DNA of 64,000 nt from Streptomyces mangrovisoli (GTDB lineage Bacteria; Actinomycetota; Actinomycetes; Streptomycetales; Streptomycetaceae). The stretch is taken from NCBI RefSeq assembly GCF_000974985.2, contig NZ_LAVA02000073.1:1-64000 (forward strand), written 5' to 3'. Position numbers and translations under genes: made by a program. Of the stretch, positions 1 through 8,994 are shown piece by piece (position 1 is the first letter of the stretch; every line of letters starts with the position of its first letter). The notes beneath the pieces were generated by a model. It was not told the DNA's origin. It searched no databases and saw only the letters and a list, made by a program, of their open reading frames with translations.

Positions 1-1
1 G

Positions 2-670
2 GCCAAGATCCTCCTGGTCGATGACCGGCCGGAGAATCTGCTTGCGTTGGAGGCCATCCTCTCCGCGCTCGATCAGACGCTGGTGCGGGCATCGTCCGGG
101 GAGGAAGCGCTCAAGGCACTGCTCACGGACGACTTCGCGGTCATTCTGCTGGACGTCCAGATGCCGGGCATGGACGGTTTCGAAACCGCGGCGCACATCA
201 AGCGACGGGAGCGGACACGGGACATCCCGATCATCTTCCTCACCGCGATCAACCACGGCCCGCACCACACCTTCCGGGGTTACGCGGCGGGTGCGGTCGA
301 CTACATCTCGAAGCCGTTCGACCCGTGGGTGCTGCGCGCCAAGGTCTCCGTCTTCGTCGAGCTGTACATGAAGAACTGCCAGCTGCGGGAGCAGGCGGCG
401 CTGCTGCGGCTCCAGTTGGAGGGCGGCGGCAGGCAGGCCGCCGGCGGCGCGAAGGAGTCGCCCGGACTGCTCGCCGAGCTGTCCGCGCGCCTCGCGGCCG
501 TCGAGGAGCAGGCCGAGGCGCTGTCCAAGCAGCTGGACGACGACAGCGCGGACGCGGCGGCGGTCGCCACCGCGGCGCATCTGGAACGGAAGTTGACCGG
601 CCTGCGCCGGGCGCTGGACGCCCTGGAGCCGGGCACGGGCAGCGCACCGTCCGTGTCGTCACAGGGCTGA
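2..670 (+). CDS. osaB: OsaB-type response regulator (5' end missing)
   Basis: The reading frame is open from base 2, so the true start lies upstream of the window. The visible part opens with a receiver domain: acidic pair at D7-D8 of the visible sequence (LLVDDRPENLL), phosphoacceptor D51 in ILLDVQMPGMDGFE, and the conserved Lys in YISKPFDP. No DNA-binding domain follows. Instead there is a roughly 100-residue Ala/Glu/Leu-rich helical stretch that looks like a coiled coil. This architecture, immediately upstream of ftsK, is that of OsaB, which in S. coelicolor works with the hybrid kinase OsaA in osmoadaptation. Output is presumably protein-protein interaction through the coiled coil. Family assignment is firm; the symbol rests on architecture and gene order. 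Confidence 0.85.
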   Translation, partial: AKILLVDDRPENLLALEAILSALDQTLVRASSGEEALKALLTDDFAVILLDVQMPGMDGFETAAHIKRRERTRDIPIIFLTAINHGPHHTFRGYAAGAVDYISKPFDPWVLRAKVSVFVELYMKNCQLREQAALLRLQLEGGGRQAAGGAKESPGLLAELSARLAAVEEQAEALSKQLDDDSADAAAVATAAHLERKLTGLRRALDALEPGTGSAPSVSSQG

Positions 671-847
671 CGGCCGGGCGCCCGGCGCGCGGTGCGGCGC
701 CGGGTGGAGGGGTGCGGGGCGTGGAATCCGCCGTCGCAAACCGGACCATGACCAGCCGTCAGCCGACCGCCCCGGTGCGGGCGACACGAACGGGTGAAGC
801 TGTGGGCACACGTGTCCGCTGTCGTCTCCACCGGTAACCTCACACCC

Positions 848-3595
848 ATGGCCTCACGTTCCTCCGCAGCCAAGAAGCAGCCCGCGAAGAAGGCGGCCGC
901 TCCCGCGAAGGCTGCGGCGAAGAAGGCCGCGGCGAAGAAGGCACCGGCGAAGAAGGCGGCCGCGAAGAAGGCGGCCCCGCCCCCGAAGCCCGCGCCGAAC
1001 CCGACCAGCGGTGTCTACCGGCTGGCGCGCGCCCTGTGGCTCGGCGTGGCGCACGCCGTGGGCGCGGTGTTCCGCGGCATAGGGAACGGCGCGAAGGGCC
1101 TCGACCCGGCCCACCGCAAGGACGGCGTCGCCCTGCTCCTGCTCGGTCTCGCGCTGATCGTCGCCGCCGGAACCTGGGCGGACCTCCAGGGGCCCGTGGG
1201 CGACCTGGTGGAGATCCTGGTGACCGGCGCGTTCGGCCGCCTCGACCTGCTCGTGCCGATACTGCTCGCCGTGATCGCCGTGCGGTTCATCCGGCACCCC
1301 GAGAAGCCGGAGGCCAACGGCCGGATCGTCATCGGGCTGTCCGCGCTCGTGATCGGCGTGCTCGGCCAGGTGCACATCGCCTGCGGCGCGCCCGCCCGCA
1401 GCGACGGGATGCAGGCCATAAGGGACGCGGGCGGCCTCATCGGCTGGGGCGCGGCGACCCCCCTGACGTACACCATGGGCGAGGTCCTCGCCGTACCGCT
1501 GCTCGTGCTGCTCACCGTCTTCGGACTGCTCGTGGTCACCGCGACGCCGGTCAACGCGATCCCGCAGCGGCTGCGGGCGCTCGGCGTGCGCCTCGGGGTC
1601 GTGCACGACCCGGTGGTGGCCGAGGGGGAGTTCCCCGACGACGACGAGCGGTACGACGAGCAGTGGCGCGAGGGGCTGCCCGAGCGTCCCCGCGGACGCC
1701 GCGGTGGCGCGGAGCCGTACGACCCCGACAGCGCCGAGCAGGAGGCCCTCTCGCGGCGCCGGGGCCGCCCCAGGCGCTCCGCGGTCCCGCAGCCCGACAT
1801 GGAGCGGCAGATGGACGCGGTGGACGTCGCCGCGGCCGCCGCGGCGGCGCTCGACGGGGCCGTCCTGCACGGGATGCCCCCGTCACCGATCGTCGCCGAC
1901 CTCACCCAGGGCGTACGGGTCGGGGACCGCGACCGCGAGGACACCACGCCGACGCCCGTACCGGCGGCCCGCCCCGAGCAGCCCGCCCCGGCCAAGGACA
2001 TCGCGCCCGGCCGCCCCCGGCAGCAGAAGCTCCCCGTCGACTCCGTCGTGCCCGACCTCACCAAGTCGGCGCCCGAGGAGGTCCGCGACCTGCCGCCGCG
2101 CGCCGAGCAGCTCCAGCTGTCCGGCGACATCACCTACGCGCTGCCCTCGCTGGACCTGCTCACCCGGGGCGGCCCAGGCAAGGCGCGCAGCGCCGCCAAC
2201 GACGTCGTCGTCGACTCCCTGCGCAAGGTCTTCGGCGAGTTCAAGGTGGACGCCGCCGTCACCGGCTTCACCCGCGGCCCGACGGTCACCCGCTACGAGG
2301 TGCAGCTCGGCCCCGCCGTGAAGGTCGAGCGGATCACCGCGCTCACCAAGAACATCGCGTACGCCGTCGCCAGCCCGGACGTGCGGATCATCAGCCCGAT
2401 CCCCGGCAAGTCCGCGGTCGGCATCGAGATCCCCAACACCGACCGCGAGATGGTCAACCTCGGCGACGTGCTGCGGCTCGCCGAGTCCGCCGAGGACGAC
2501 GACCCGATGCTGGTCGCCTTCGGCAAGGACGTCGAGGGCGGCTACGTCATGCACTCGCTGGCGAAGATGCCGCACATGCTGGTGGCCGGCGCGACCGGCT
2601 CCGGCAAGTCGTCCTGCATCAACTGCCTGATCACCTCGGTCATGATGCGGGCGACCCCGGAGGACGTCCGCATGGTCCTGGTCGACCCCAAGCGCGTCGA
2701 GCTGACCGCCTACGAGGGCATCCCGCACCTGATCACGCCGATCATCACCAACCCCAAGCGGGCCGCGGAGGCCCTGCAGTGGGTGGTGCGCGAGATGGAC
2801 CTGCGCTACGACGACCTCGCCGCGTTCGGCTACCGGCACATCGACGACTTCAACCAGGCCATCCGCGACGGCAAGGTGAAGCTGCCCGAGGGCAGCGAAC
2901 GGGAACTCAGCCCGTACCCGTATCTGCTCGTGATCGTCGACGAGCTCGCCGACCTCATGATGGTGGCCCCCCGCGACGTCGAGGACGCCATCGTGCGCAT
3001 CACGCAGCTCGCGCGCGCGGCCGGCATCCACCTGGTGCTCGCGACCCAGCGCCCCTCGGTCGACGTCGTCACCGGCCTGATCAAGGCCAACGTGCCCTCC
3101 CGGCTGGCCTTCGCCACCTCCTCGCTCGCCGACTCGCGCGTGATCCTCGACCAGGCCGGCGCGGAGAAGCTCATCGGCAAGGGCGACGGGCTGTTCCTGC
3201 CGATGGGGGCGAACAAGCCGACCCGCATGCAGGGCGCCTTCGTCACCGAGGAGGAGGTCGCCGCGGTCGTCCAGCACTGCAAGGACCAGATGACCCCGGT
3301 CTTCCGGGACGACGTCGTCGTGGGCACCAAGCAGAAGAAGGAGATCGACGAGGAGATCGGCGACGACCTCGACCTGCTGTGCCAGGCCGCCGAACTGGTG
3401 GTCTCCACCCAGTTCGGCTCGACGTCCATGCTCCAGCGCAAGCTGCGCGTCGGGTTCGCGAAGGCCGGCCGTCTGATGGACCTGATGGAGTCCCGCGGCA
3501 TCGTCGGACCCAGCGAGGGATCCAAGGCACGTGACGTTCTTGTGAAGGGCGACGAACTCGACGGCGTGATCGCGGTGATTCGCGGGGAAGCGTGA
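848..3595 (+). CDS. ftsK: DNA translocase FtsK/SpoIIIE
   Basis: Septum-located hexameric DNA pump that clears chromosomes from closing septa; in Streptomyces this matters at sporulation septation. The protein is 915 aa from ATG 848. Residues 1-50 are an Ala/Lys-rich tail of AAKKA-type repeats, followed by about four membrane segments (first at about 93-110), a long Pro/Arg/Asp-rich linker to about 420, then the motor. Walker A (GATGSGKS) is at 581-588, Walker B (LLVIVDELADLM) near 700, and a C-terminal winged-helix gamma domain (840-905), which in this family reads KOPS sites. An in-frame GTG at 794 would add 18 residues, but ATG 848 gives the usual MASRSS start. It follows osaB and precedes a RodZ-like gene. 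Confidence 0.96.
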   Translation: MASRSSAAKKQPAKKAAAPAKAAAKKAAAKKAPAKKAAAKKAAPPPKPAPNPTSGVYRLARALWLGVAHAVGAVFRGIGNGAKGLDPAHRKDGVALLLLGLALIVAAGTWADLQGPVGDLVEILVTGAFGRLDLLVPILLAVIAVRFIRHPEKPEANGRIVIGLSALVIGVLGQVHIACGAPARSDGMQAIRDAGGLIGWGAATPLTYTMGEVLAVPLLVLLTVFGLLVVTATPVNAIPQRLRALGVRLGVVHDPVVAEGEFPDDDERYDEQWREGLPERPRGRRGGAEPYDPDSAEQEALSRRRGRPRRSAVPQPDMERQMDAVDVAAAAAAALDGAVLHGMPPSPIVADLTQGVRVGDRDREDTTPTPVPAARPEQPAPAKDIAPGRPRQQKLPVDSVVPDLTKSAPEEVRDLPPRAEQLQLSGDITYALPSLDLLTRGGPGKARSAANDVVVDSLRKVFGEFKVDAAVTGFTRGPTVTRYEVQLGPAVKVERITALTKNIAYAVASPDVRIISPIPGKSAVGIEIPNTDREMVNLGDVLRLAESAEDDDPMLVAFGKDVEGGYVMHSLAKMPHMLVAGATGSGKSSCINCLITSVMMRATPEDVRMVLVDPKRVELTAYEGIPHLITPIITNPKRAAEALQWVVREMDLRYDDLAAFGYRHIDDFNQAIRDGKVKLPEGSERELSPYPYLLVIVDELADLMMVAPRDVEDAIVRITQLARAAGIHLVLATQRPSVDVVTGLIKANVPSRLAFATSSLADSRVILDQAGAEKLIGKGDGLFLPMGANKPTRMQGAFVTEEEVAAVVQHCKDQMTPVFRDDVVVGTKQKKEIDEEIGDDLDLLCQAAELVVSTQFGSTSMLQRKLRVGFAKAGRLMDLMESRGIVGPSEGSKARDVLVKGDELDGVIAVIRGEA

Positions 3596-3900
3596 GACGA
3601 GGACGGCGCGCGGGAAGCGGTTGCCCGATGCGGGTGGGCCAGGATCGAACAGGACTGGTCCGCGGTCGAACGTGACTCACCCGTTAGGGATCAACGAGCA
3701 ACCGTTTCCCTGCGTCGTACGTCAAGTTGAGCGAAAGGACGGATACGGGTCCCACAATGGGGTTCGGGTCCGTCCCGCCATCGGCGTGACCGGCCATTCC
3801 GATGGCGTATCAAGTCGTACCGCCCGGTTGCCTCACCCTTTCGCACCCCCCCTACACTGAACCTCCAGCACAGGCGGCTAAACGCTCGAAAGGCGCCCCC
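3596..3900. other. Intergenic region ftsK to RodZ-like gene
   Basis: About 300 bases without a convincing gene. The only element I can support is the candidate promoter near its right end; short open frames here have poor codon use and no recognisable protein. Confidence 0.5.
3828..3858 (+). promoter_or_regulatory. Candidate promoter of the RodZ-like gene
   Basis: TTGCCT (3828-3833) and TACACT (3853-3858) with a 19-nt spacer, about 43 nt before GTG 3901. The -10 is good; the spacer is slightly long, so this is tentative. Confidence 0.4.
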
Positions 3901-4746
3901 GTGTCCATCGGCAGCAACTCCCCTGAAGACGAGCGTCCGTTCGAAGACGATCGCGAGGAAGCCAGCACTTCCATCGGCCGCGCCCTGCAGCAGGCGCGCA
4001 TCGCGGCCGGGCTGACCGTCGACGACGTCAGTACCGCCACCCGGGTCCGTATCGCCATCGTGCACGCCATCGAGGCGGACAACTTCGCCCCCTGCGGGGG
4101 TGACGTCTACGCCCGCGGCCACATCCGCACCCTGGCCAGGGCCGTGCACATCGCTCCGGAACCACTGCTCCAGCAGTACGACGCCGCCCACGGCGGACGT
4201 CCCGCACCCACCCCGGCCGCACCCCTCTTCGAGGCGGAGCGCATCCGCCCCGAACGGCGCGGCCCCAACTGGACGGCGGCCATGGTCGCCGCCATCGTCG
4301 CCGTCGTCGGCTTCGTCGGCTTCACCGCCGTCAAGGGCGGGGACTCCGGCAGCGACGACAAGACGCAGGTCGCCGAGGGCTCCACGCCCACGACGAGCTC
4401 GCCCGCCACGCCCACCCCCAAGATCAGCAAGTCCGCCGAGCAGACCCCGGAGCCGTCCGACAGCGCCATCGCGGCCGCGCCCCAGGACAAGGTCACCGTC
4501 CGGGTCAGCGCGGTCGACGGACGCAGCTGGATCTCCGCGAAGGACCACAACGGCCGGATGCTGTTCGACGGACTCCTCGCCAAGGGCGAGTCCAAGACCT
4601 TCCAGGACAGCTCGAAGATCAACCTGATCCTCGGCGACGCCGGCGCGATCCAGCTCTACGTCAACGGCAAGAAGATCGAGGACGACTTCCAGCCGGGCGC
4701 CGTGGAGCGCCTGACGTACACCAAGGGCGACCCCGAGGTCGGCTAG
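3901..4746 (+). CDS. RodZ-like HTH membrane protein
   Basis: A 281-aa protein from GTG 3901 (GAAAGG at about 3887-3892 as ribosome site). Residues 25-93 form a Cro/XRE-type helix-turn-helix of the RodZ class (RALQQARIAAGLTVDDVS, then GGDVYARGHIRTLAR). One membrane segment lies at 125-144, then a Ser/Thr/Pro-rich linker, then a C-terminal beta-rich domain of the DUF4115 type (195-281) outside the membrane. RodZ relatives couple MreB and the wall machinery; the actinobacterial members of this locus between ftsK and rimO are not well characterised. The frame stays open upstream to 3802, but GTG 3901 fits the ribosome site and HTH spacing. Confidence 0.82.
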   Translation: MSIGSNSPEDERPFEDDREEASTSIGRALQQARIAAGLTVDDVSTATRVRIAIVHAIEADNFAPCGGDVYARGHIRTLARAVHIAPEPLLQQYDAAHGGRPAPTPAAPLFEAERIRPERRGPNWTAAMVAAIVAVVGFVGFTAVKGGDSGSDDKTQVAEGSTPTTSSPATPTPKISKSAEQTPEPSDSAIAAAPQDKVTVRVSAVDGRSWISAKDHNGRMLFDGLLAKGESKTFQDSSKINLILGDAGAIQLYVNGKKIEDDFQPGAVERLTYTKGDPEVG

Positions 4747-4833
4747 CCGAAGGCCTCGGATCCCGGTGACAGGGGGCCGGACGGGTAAGTGCGCACGGGG
4801 TTGGCCAAGATCGGCCAACCCCGTCGACGTGGG

Positions 4834-4856
4834 GTGTCAGCGGGACGAAGTACTCT
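4834..4856 (+). promoter_or_regulatory. Candidate promoter of rimO (damage-type match weak)
   Basis: GTGTCAGCGGG (4834-4844), 6 nt, TACTCT (4851-4856), then 7 nt to ATG 4864. It has the geometry of the damage promoters at lhr and the MazG-like gene and fits TGTCR-N-TAnnnT loosely, but three to four positions of the upstream element differ. An ordinary leaderless promoter is the simpler reading. Confidence 0.4.
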
Positions 4857-4863
4857 AGAGCCC

Positions 4864-6351
4864 ATGCCTGAACGCCGTACCGTCGCACTCGTCACTCTTG
4901 GCTGCGCCCGCAACGAGGTGGACTCGGAGGAGCTCGCAGGCCGTTTGGAGGCGGACGGCTGGCAGCTCGTCGAGGACGCCGCGGACGCAGACGTCGCCGT
5001 CGTCAACACCTGCGGCTTCGTCGACGCCGCCAAGAAGGACTCCGTCGACGCCCTCCTGGAGGCCAACGACCTCAAGGACCACGGCAGAACCCAGGCGGTG
5101 GTGGCGGTCGGCTGCATGGCCGAGCGGTACGGCAAGGAGCTCGCCGAGGCCCTGCCCGAGGCCGACGGCGTGCTCGGCTTCGACGACTACACCGACATCT
5201 CCGACCGCCTCCAGACCATCCTGAACGGCGGGATCCACGCGTCCCACACCCCCCGCGACCGGCGCAAGCTGCTGCCGATCAGCCCCGCCGAGCGTCAGGA
5301 GTCCGCCGCGGACGTCGCGCTGCCCGGCCACGGCCCCAGCGACCTGCCCGACGGCGTCGCGCCCGCCTCCGGCCCGCGCGCGCCGCTGCGCCGCCGCCTG
5401 GACGGCGCCCCGGTCGCCTCGGTGAAGCTCGCCTCCGGCTGCGACCGGCGCTGCACCTTCTGCGCCATCCCGTCCTTCCGCGGCTCCTTCATCTCGCGCC
5501 GCCCGAGCGACGTGCTCAACGAGACCCGCTGGCTGGCCGAGCAGGGTGTGAAGGAGATCATGCTGGTCTCCGAGAACAACACGTCCTACGGCAAGGACCT
5601 CGGCGACATCCGGCTGCTGGAGTCCCTGCTGCCCGAGCTCGCCGACGTCGACGGCATCGAGCGGGTCCGCGTCAGCTACCTCCAGCCGGCCGAGATGCGC
5701 CCCGGCCTGATCGACGTGCTGACCTCCACCGAGAAGGTCGTCCCCTACTTCGACCTGTCCTTCCAGCACTCCGCGCCCGACGTGCTGCGCGCGATGCGCC
5801 GCTTCGGCGACACCGACCGCTTCCTGGAACTGCTGGACACCATCCGCACCAAGGCCCCGCAGGCCGGCGTGCGCTCCAACTTCATCGTCGGCTTCCCCGG
5901 CGAGTCCGAGGCCGACCTGGCCGAGCTGGAGCGCTTCCTGACCCACGCACGCCTCGACGCCATCGGCGTCTTCGGCTACTCCGACGAGGAGGGCACCGAG
6001 GCCGCGACGTACGACACCAAGCTCGACGAGGACGTCGTCGCCGAGCGGCTCGCCCGGGTCTCCCGGCTGGCCGAGCAGCTCGTGTCGCAGCGCGCCGAGG
6101 AGCGCCTCGGCGAGAGCGTGCACGTGCTGGTGGAGTCCGTGGACGAGGAGGAGGGCGTGCGCGGCCGCGCCGCGCACCAGGCCCCCGAGACCGACGGCCA
6201 GGTCCTCCTCACGAGCGGCGCGGGTCTCGCGGTCGGACGTATGGTCGAGGCGAAGGTGGTCGGTACGGAAGGCGTCGACCTGGTGGCCGAACCGCTTCCC
6301 GGCCCGGCCGTGACCGGCTCGGCCATGATCAGTGAGGAGGCCGCCAGATGA
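4864..6351 (+). CDS. rimO: Ribosomal protein uS12 methylthiotransferase RimO
   Basis: Radical-SAM enzyme that adds a methylthio group to the conserved Asp of ribosomal protein uS12. Of 495 aa, the N-terminal UPF0004 domain carries the auxiliary cluster cysteines C14, C50 and C84 (TLGCARNE, VVNTCGF, AVGCMAE). The radical-SAM triad is C193-x3-C197-x2-C200 (CDRRCTFC), and a TRAM domain ends the protein. An insert at about 145-180 rich in Pro/Gly/Arg precedes the radical-SAM core and looks lineage-specific. The VTLGCARNEVDSE start separates RimO from the paralogue MiaB at 38556. ATG 4864 is chosen over the upstream frame because it begins the domain directly. Its stop overlaps the pgsA start (ATGA). 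Confidence 0.95.
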   Translation: MPERRTVALVTLGCARNEVDSEELAGRLEADGWQLVEDAADADVAVVNTCGFVDAAKKDSVDALLEANDLKDHGRTQAVVAVGCMAERYGKELAEALPEADGVLGFDDYTDISDRLQTILNGGIHASHTPRDRRKLLPISPAERQESAADVALPGHGPSDLPDGVAPASGPRAPLRRRLDGAPVASVKLASGCDRRCTFCAIPSFRGSFISRRPSDVLNETRWLAEQGVKEIMLVSENNTSYGKDLGDIRLLESLLPELADVDGIERVRVSYLQPAEMRPGLIDVLTSTEKVVPYFDLSFQHSAPDVLRAMRRFGDTDRFLELLDTIRTKAPQAGVRSNFIVGFPGESEADLAELERFLTHARLDAIGVFGYSDEEGTEAATYDTKLDEDVVAERLARVSRLAEQLVSQRAEERLGESVHVLVESVDEEEGVRGRAAHQAPETDGQVLLTSGAGLAVGRMVEAKVVGTEGVDLVAEPLPGPAVTGSAMISEEAAR

Positions 6352-7133
6352 CCGGAGTTCCGGCATCCGCCGCGGGCGGCTCCTCCCCGGCCGGACAGGC
6401 GCCCGGCGACGAGGTTGCCCCGGACATGTCTGATGCCGGCTCCGCCGTCACGGCCCCCGCCGAGACCGTCGAGGCCGACGGCACGGTCGAGACCGACGGC
6501 ACGAAGGCCCCGCGCGGCAAGAAGATCGCCGCCGCGGCCGTCAACCAGGCCAGCGTCTGGAACATCGCCAACCTGCTGACGATGCTCCGGCTCATCCTCG
6601 TGCCGGGGTTCGTCGCGCTGATGCTGGCCGACGGCGGATACGACCCGGCCTGGCGCGCCCTGGCCTGGGCGGCGTTCGCAATCGCCATGATCACCGACCT
6701 GTTCGACGGGCATCTGGCGCGCACCTACAACCTCGTCACCGACTTCGGGAAGATCGCCGACCCCATCGCCGACAAGGCGATCATGGGTGCGGCGCTGATC
6801 TGTCTCTCCGCGCTCGACGATCTGCCGTGGTGGGTCACGATCGTCATCCTCGGCCGGGAACTCGGCGTGACCCTCCTGCGTTTCCTGGTCATCCGCTACG
6901 GCGTGATCCCGGCGAGCCGCGGAGGCAAGCTGAAGACGCTCACCCAGGGCGTCGCCGTCGGGATGTACGTGCTGCCGCTGACGGGATGGCTGGCGACCCT
7001 GAGGTTCTGGGTGATGGGTGTGGCGGTCGTCCTCACCGTGGTCACCGGCCTCGACTATGTGAGACAGGCCATTGTCCTGCGGCGTAAGGGAATCGCCGAA
7101 CGAAAAGCCGCGTTGGAGGAGTCGGAAGCGTGA
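6348..7133 (+). CDS. pgsA: CDP-diacylglycerol-glycerol-3-phosphate 3-phosphatidyltransferase
   Basis: Membrane enzyme of phosphatidylglycerol/cardiolipin-type lipid synthesis: CDP-diacylglycerol plus glycerol-3-phosphate gives phosphatidylglycerol-phosphate. The 261-aa protein has a hydrophilic, Ala/Thr/Asp-rich 60-residue N-terminal extension, then several membrane helices. The CDP-alcohol phosphotransferase motif is complete: D120-G121-x2-A124-R125-x8-G134-x3-D138-x3-D142. Start and stop overlap rimO and cinA by 4 nt each, so translation is probably coupled. A PgsA3-type gene sits in the same ftsK-clgR neighbourhood in Mycobacterium. The family does not distinguish PGP synthase from other CDP-alcohol transferases with certainty. 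Confidence 0.88.
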   Translation: MTGVPASAAGGSSPAGQAPGDEVAPDMSDAGSAVTAPAETVEADGTVETDGTKAPRGKKIAAAAVNQASVWNIANLLTMLRLILVPGFVALMLADGGYDPAWRALAWAAFAIAMITDLFDGHLARTYNLVTDFGKIADPIADKAIMGAALICLSALDDLPWWVTIVILGRELGVTLLRFLVIRYGVIPASRGGKLKTLTQGVAVGMYVLPLTGWLATLRFWVMGVAVVLTVVTGLDYVRQAIVLRRKGIAERKAALEESEA

Positions 7134-7675
7134 ATTCCACGGCCACCGAAGTGGTGCGACTACTGACCGTGAACGGCGGGACCCTCGCCGTCGCGGAGTC
7201 GCTCACCGGTGGCCTGGTCGCGGCGGAGATCACCGCCGTCCCCGGGGCCTCCCAGGTCTTCCGCGGGTCGGTGACCGCCTACGCAACCGAGCTGAAGCGT
7301 GAACTGCTGGGTGTCGACGGCGACCTGCTGGCCGCCCGCGGCGCGGTGGACGCGCAGGTCGCGGCCCAGATGGCGACCGGCGTCCGGAAGGCGCTCGGCG
7401 CCGACTGGGGTCTCGCGACCACCGGAGTGGCCGGCCCCGACGCCCAGGACGGACAGCCCGTCGGGACGGTCTTCGTGGCCGTGGAGGGGCCGTCCGGCCC
7501 TGGCGGAGGTTCCGCCGGTGGCGGAAAAGTGGAGGCCCTGCGGTTGAACGGCGACCGCGCGGAAATTCGTATGGAGAGTGTACGGAGCGTGCTCGCCCTG
7601 CTTCTGGCGGAGCTGACGAGCGAACAGACCGGGAATGAGCGGGCACAGGATACGGAACGGAACGGGGGGTTTTGA
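7130..7675 (+). CDS. cinA: CinA/PncC-type nicotinamide-nucleotide amidohydrolase
   Basis: A 181-aa single-domain CinA C-terminal (PncC) protein. The family hydrolyses nicotinamide mononucleotide to nicotinate mononucleotide in the pyridine-nucleotide salvage cycle. Typical motifs are LAVAESLTGGLVAAEIT near the N-terminus and WGLATTGVAGPD near the middle. A Gly/Ser-rich loop (GPSGPGGGSAGGG) interrupts the later strands. The N-terminal molybdopterin-binding-like domain of full CinA is absent, as usual here. GTG start at 7130 overlaps the pgsA stop. Confidence 0.88.
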   Translation: MNSTATEVVRLLTVNGGTLAVAESLTGGLVAAEITAVPGASQVFRGSVTAYATELKRELLGVDGDLLAARGAVDAQVAAQMATGVRKALGADWGLATTGVAGPDAQDGQPVGTVFVAVEGPSGPGGGSAGGGKVEALRLNGDRAEIRMESVRSVLALLLAELTSEQTGNERAQDTERNGGF

Positions 7676-7784
7676 TGTTTGCAGCCCTGAGTGAACACGA
7701 CATCGCTCCCCGCACGGCCGCGGCGCAAGGCGGTACGGTGGGGCGAGAAGGATGCGGTTACACGGTCCGAGGAGGGAGCCACCG

Positions 7785-8165
7785 ATGATTCTGCTCCGTC
7801 GCCTGCTGGGTGACGTGCTGCGTCGGCAGCGCCAGCGCCAGGGCCGTACTCTGCGCGAAGTCTCCTCGTCCGCCCGAGTCTCACTCGGCTATCTCTCCGA
7901 GGTGGAGCGGGGGCAGAAGGAGGCATCCTCCGAGCTGCTCTCCGCCATCTGCGACGCGCTGGACGTACGGATGTCCGAGCTCATGCGAGAAGTGAGCGAC
8001 GAGCTCGCCCTCGCCGAGCTGGCCCAGTCCGCTGCGGCCACCCCCAGCCAGCCAGTACCCACGCCGGTCCGTCCGATGCTGGGTTCCGTGTCGGTGACCG
8101 GCGTGCCGCCGGAGCGGGTGACCATCAAGGCGCCCGCCGAGGCCGTGGACGTCGTCGCCGCCTGA
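7785..8165 (+). CDS. clgR: ClgR-type XRE activator of clp/lon protease genes
   Basis: A 126-aa regulator, ATG 7785 with GGAGGGAG at 7771-7778. A Cro/XRE helix-turn-helix fills residues 15-70; its core (TLREVSSSARVSLGYLSEVE) is essentially that of ClgR, which in Streptomyces, Corynebacterium and Mycobacterium activates clpP operons, lon and itself. The tail ends in ...VVAA. ClgR is known to be a ClpP substrate through a C-terminal dialanine-like degron, so the visible Ala-Ala end supports feedback proteolysis. It lies about 110 nt after cinA, the same pgsA-clgR-recA order as in Mycobacterium. I could not find an unambiguous ClgR operator upstream. Confidence 0.9.
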   Translation: MILLRRLLGDVLRRQRQRQGRTLREVSSSARVSLGYLSEVERGQKEASSELLSAICDALDVRMSELMREVSDELALAELAQSAAATPSQPVPTPVRPMLGSVSVTGVPPERVTIKAPAEAVDVVAA

Positions 8166-8203
8166 CCCGCACACCATCGGCCGTCGGGCCGACGTGCATC
8201 TGT

Positions 8204-8261
8204 GAGGCCCCGGCCGGGGCCTCTCCGGGACTTCCCCGGGGAGGCGCGGTCGGGGTTTTTT
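8204..8261 (+). terminator. Rho-independent terminator after clgR
   Basis: A perfect 20-base palindrome (8204-8223), a second weaker GC stem, then six T (8256-8261). Placed 38 nt after the clgR stop; closes the rimO-clgR transcription unit. Confidence 0.75.
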
Positions 8262-8439
8262 CCTGCCCGGACGGTGTTCCCGCAGGTCCGGGCGGCCCGC
8301 GTTGCCGGAGCGGTCCCGCGCGGTCATCGTGGAGGGACGACGTGACCCGCCGGCTCCGCCGGATGCGTCCGTGTGCCGTCGGTGCGCCCTGTCCGGGCGT
8401 CCGGGCGGCGCTCTAACGTCCGGGTGGAGGTGGCGGGCC

Positions 8440-8994
8440 ATGGCAGGGCGGACAGTGCGCAGGGCGGCCGCCCTGGGACTCGGGGCGGTGTGGTGGTGGG
8501 CCGCGCTGCGGCTCGCCCTGACCCCGCGGGCCGGCGCGCTGGAGGGCGCGGTCGTCGTCGGCGGCTGGAGCGTGAGCCTGCTGCCGGTGCACTGCGTGCC
8601 CAAGGCACGAGCGGTGGGGGCGCGGCTTCGGGGGCGGAGGCGGGGAGAGTTCGCGGGGACACCATGGGCTGGGGTCTTGGGCTCGGGTGAGGGGCCGGGC
8701 TCGGCTTCGGGGGAGCCGGGGGCTGGAGTGGGGGGCCCGGGTTCGCGGGGGCCGGTGGCCGGGGTCGAGGTCAAGGGTTCGCGGAGGCCGGTGGCCGAGA
8801 TCGAGGGTTCGGGGGAGCCGGTGGCCGGGGGTGTGGGCCCGGTGTCCGCCGTCGGCCCGGACGGGCGGGGCGCCTCCCCGTCGCCGGGCGCCTCGGGTGC
8901 CACGACCGCCTCGCCGCCGTTCGCCGACCCTGCGGAACCGTCTACCACGGCATCGCCACACCCCCGTTCGGGCGAAGAATCTGACCCGTGGTGA
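8440..8994 (+). CDS. Small membrane protein with low-complexity tail
   Basis: Unrecognised. ATG 8440 has GGAGG at 8426-8430. Residues 1-70 contain a short Arg-rich start, hydrophobic stretches (about 11-27 and 32-50) and GGWSVSLLPVHCVPKA, so a membrane-anchored protein of about 70 residues is the credible core. Everything beyond about residue 75 is Gly/Pro/Glu/Ser repeat sequence (GPVAGVE-like units), and the frame closes only inside the 3' end of the convergent SDR gene, a 53-nt overlap. The base composition of the tail is G-rich and unlike coding DNA around it. The tail may result from repeat expansion that removed the original stop. Confidence 0.5.
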   Translation: MAGRTVRRAAALGLGAVWWWAALRLALTPRAGALEGAVVVGGWSVSLLPVHCVPKARAVGARLRGRRRGEFAGTPWAGVLGSGEGPGSASGEPGAGVGGPGSRGPVAGVEVKGSRRPVAEIEGSGEPVAGGVGPVSAVGPDGRGASPSPGASGATTASPPFADPAEPSTTASPHPRSGEESDPW

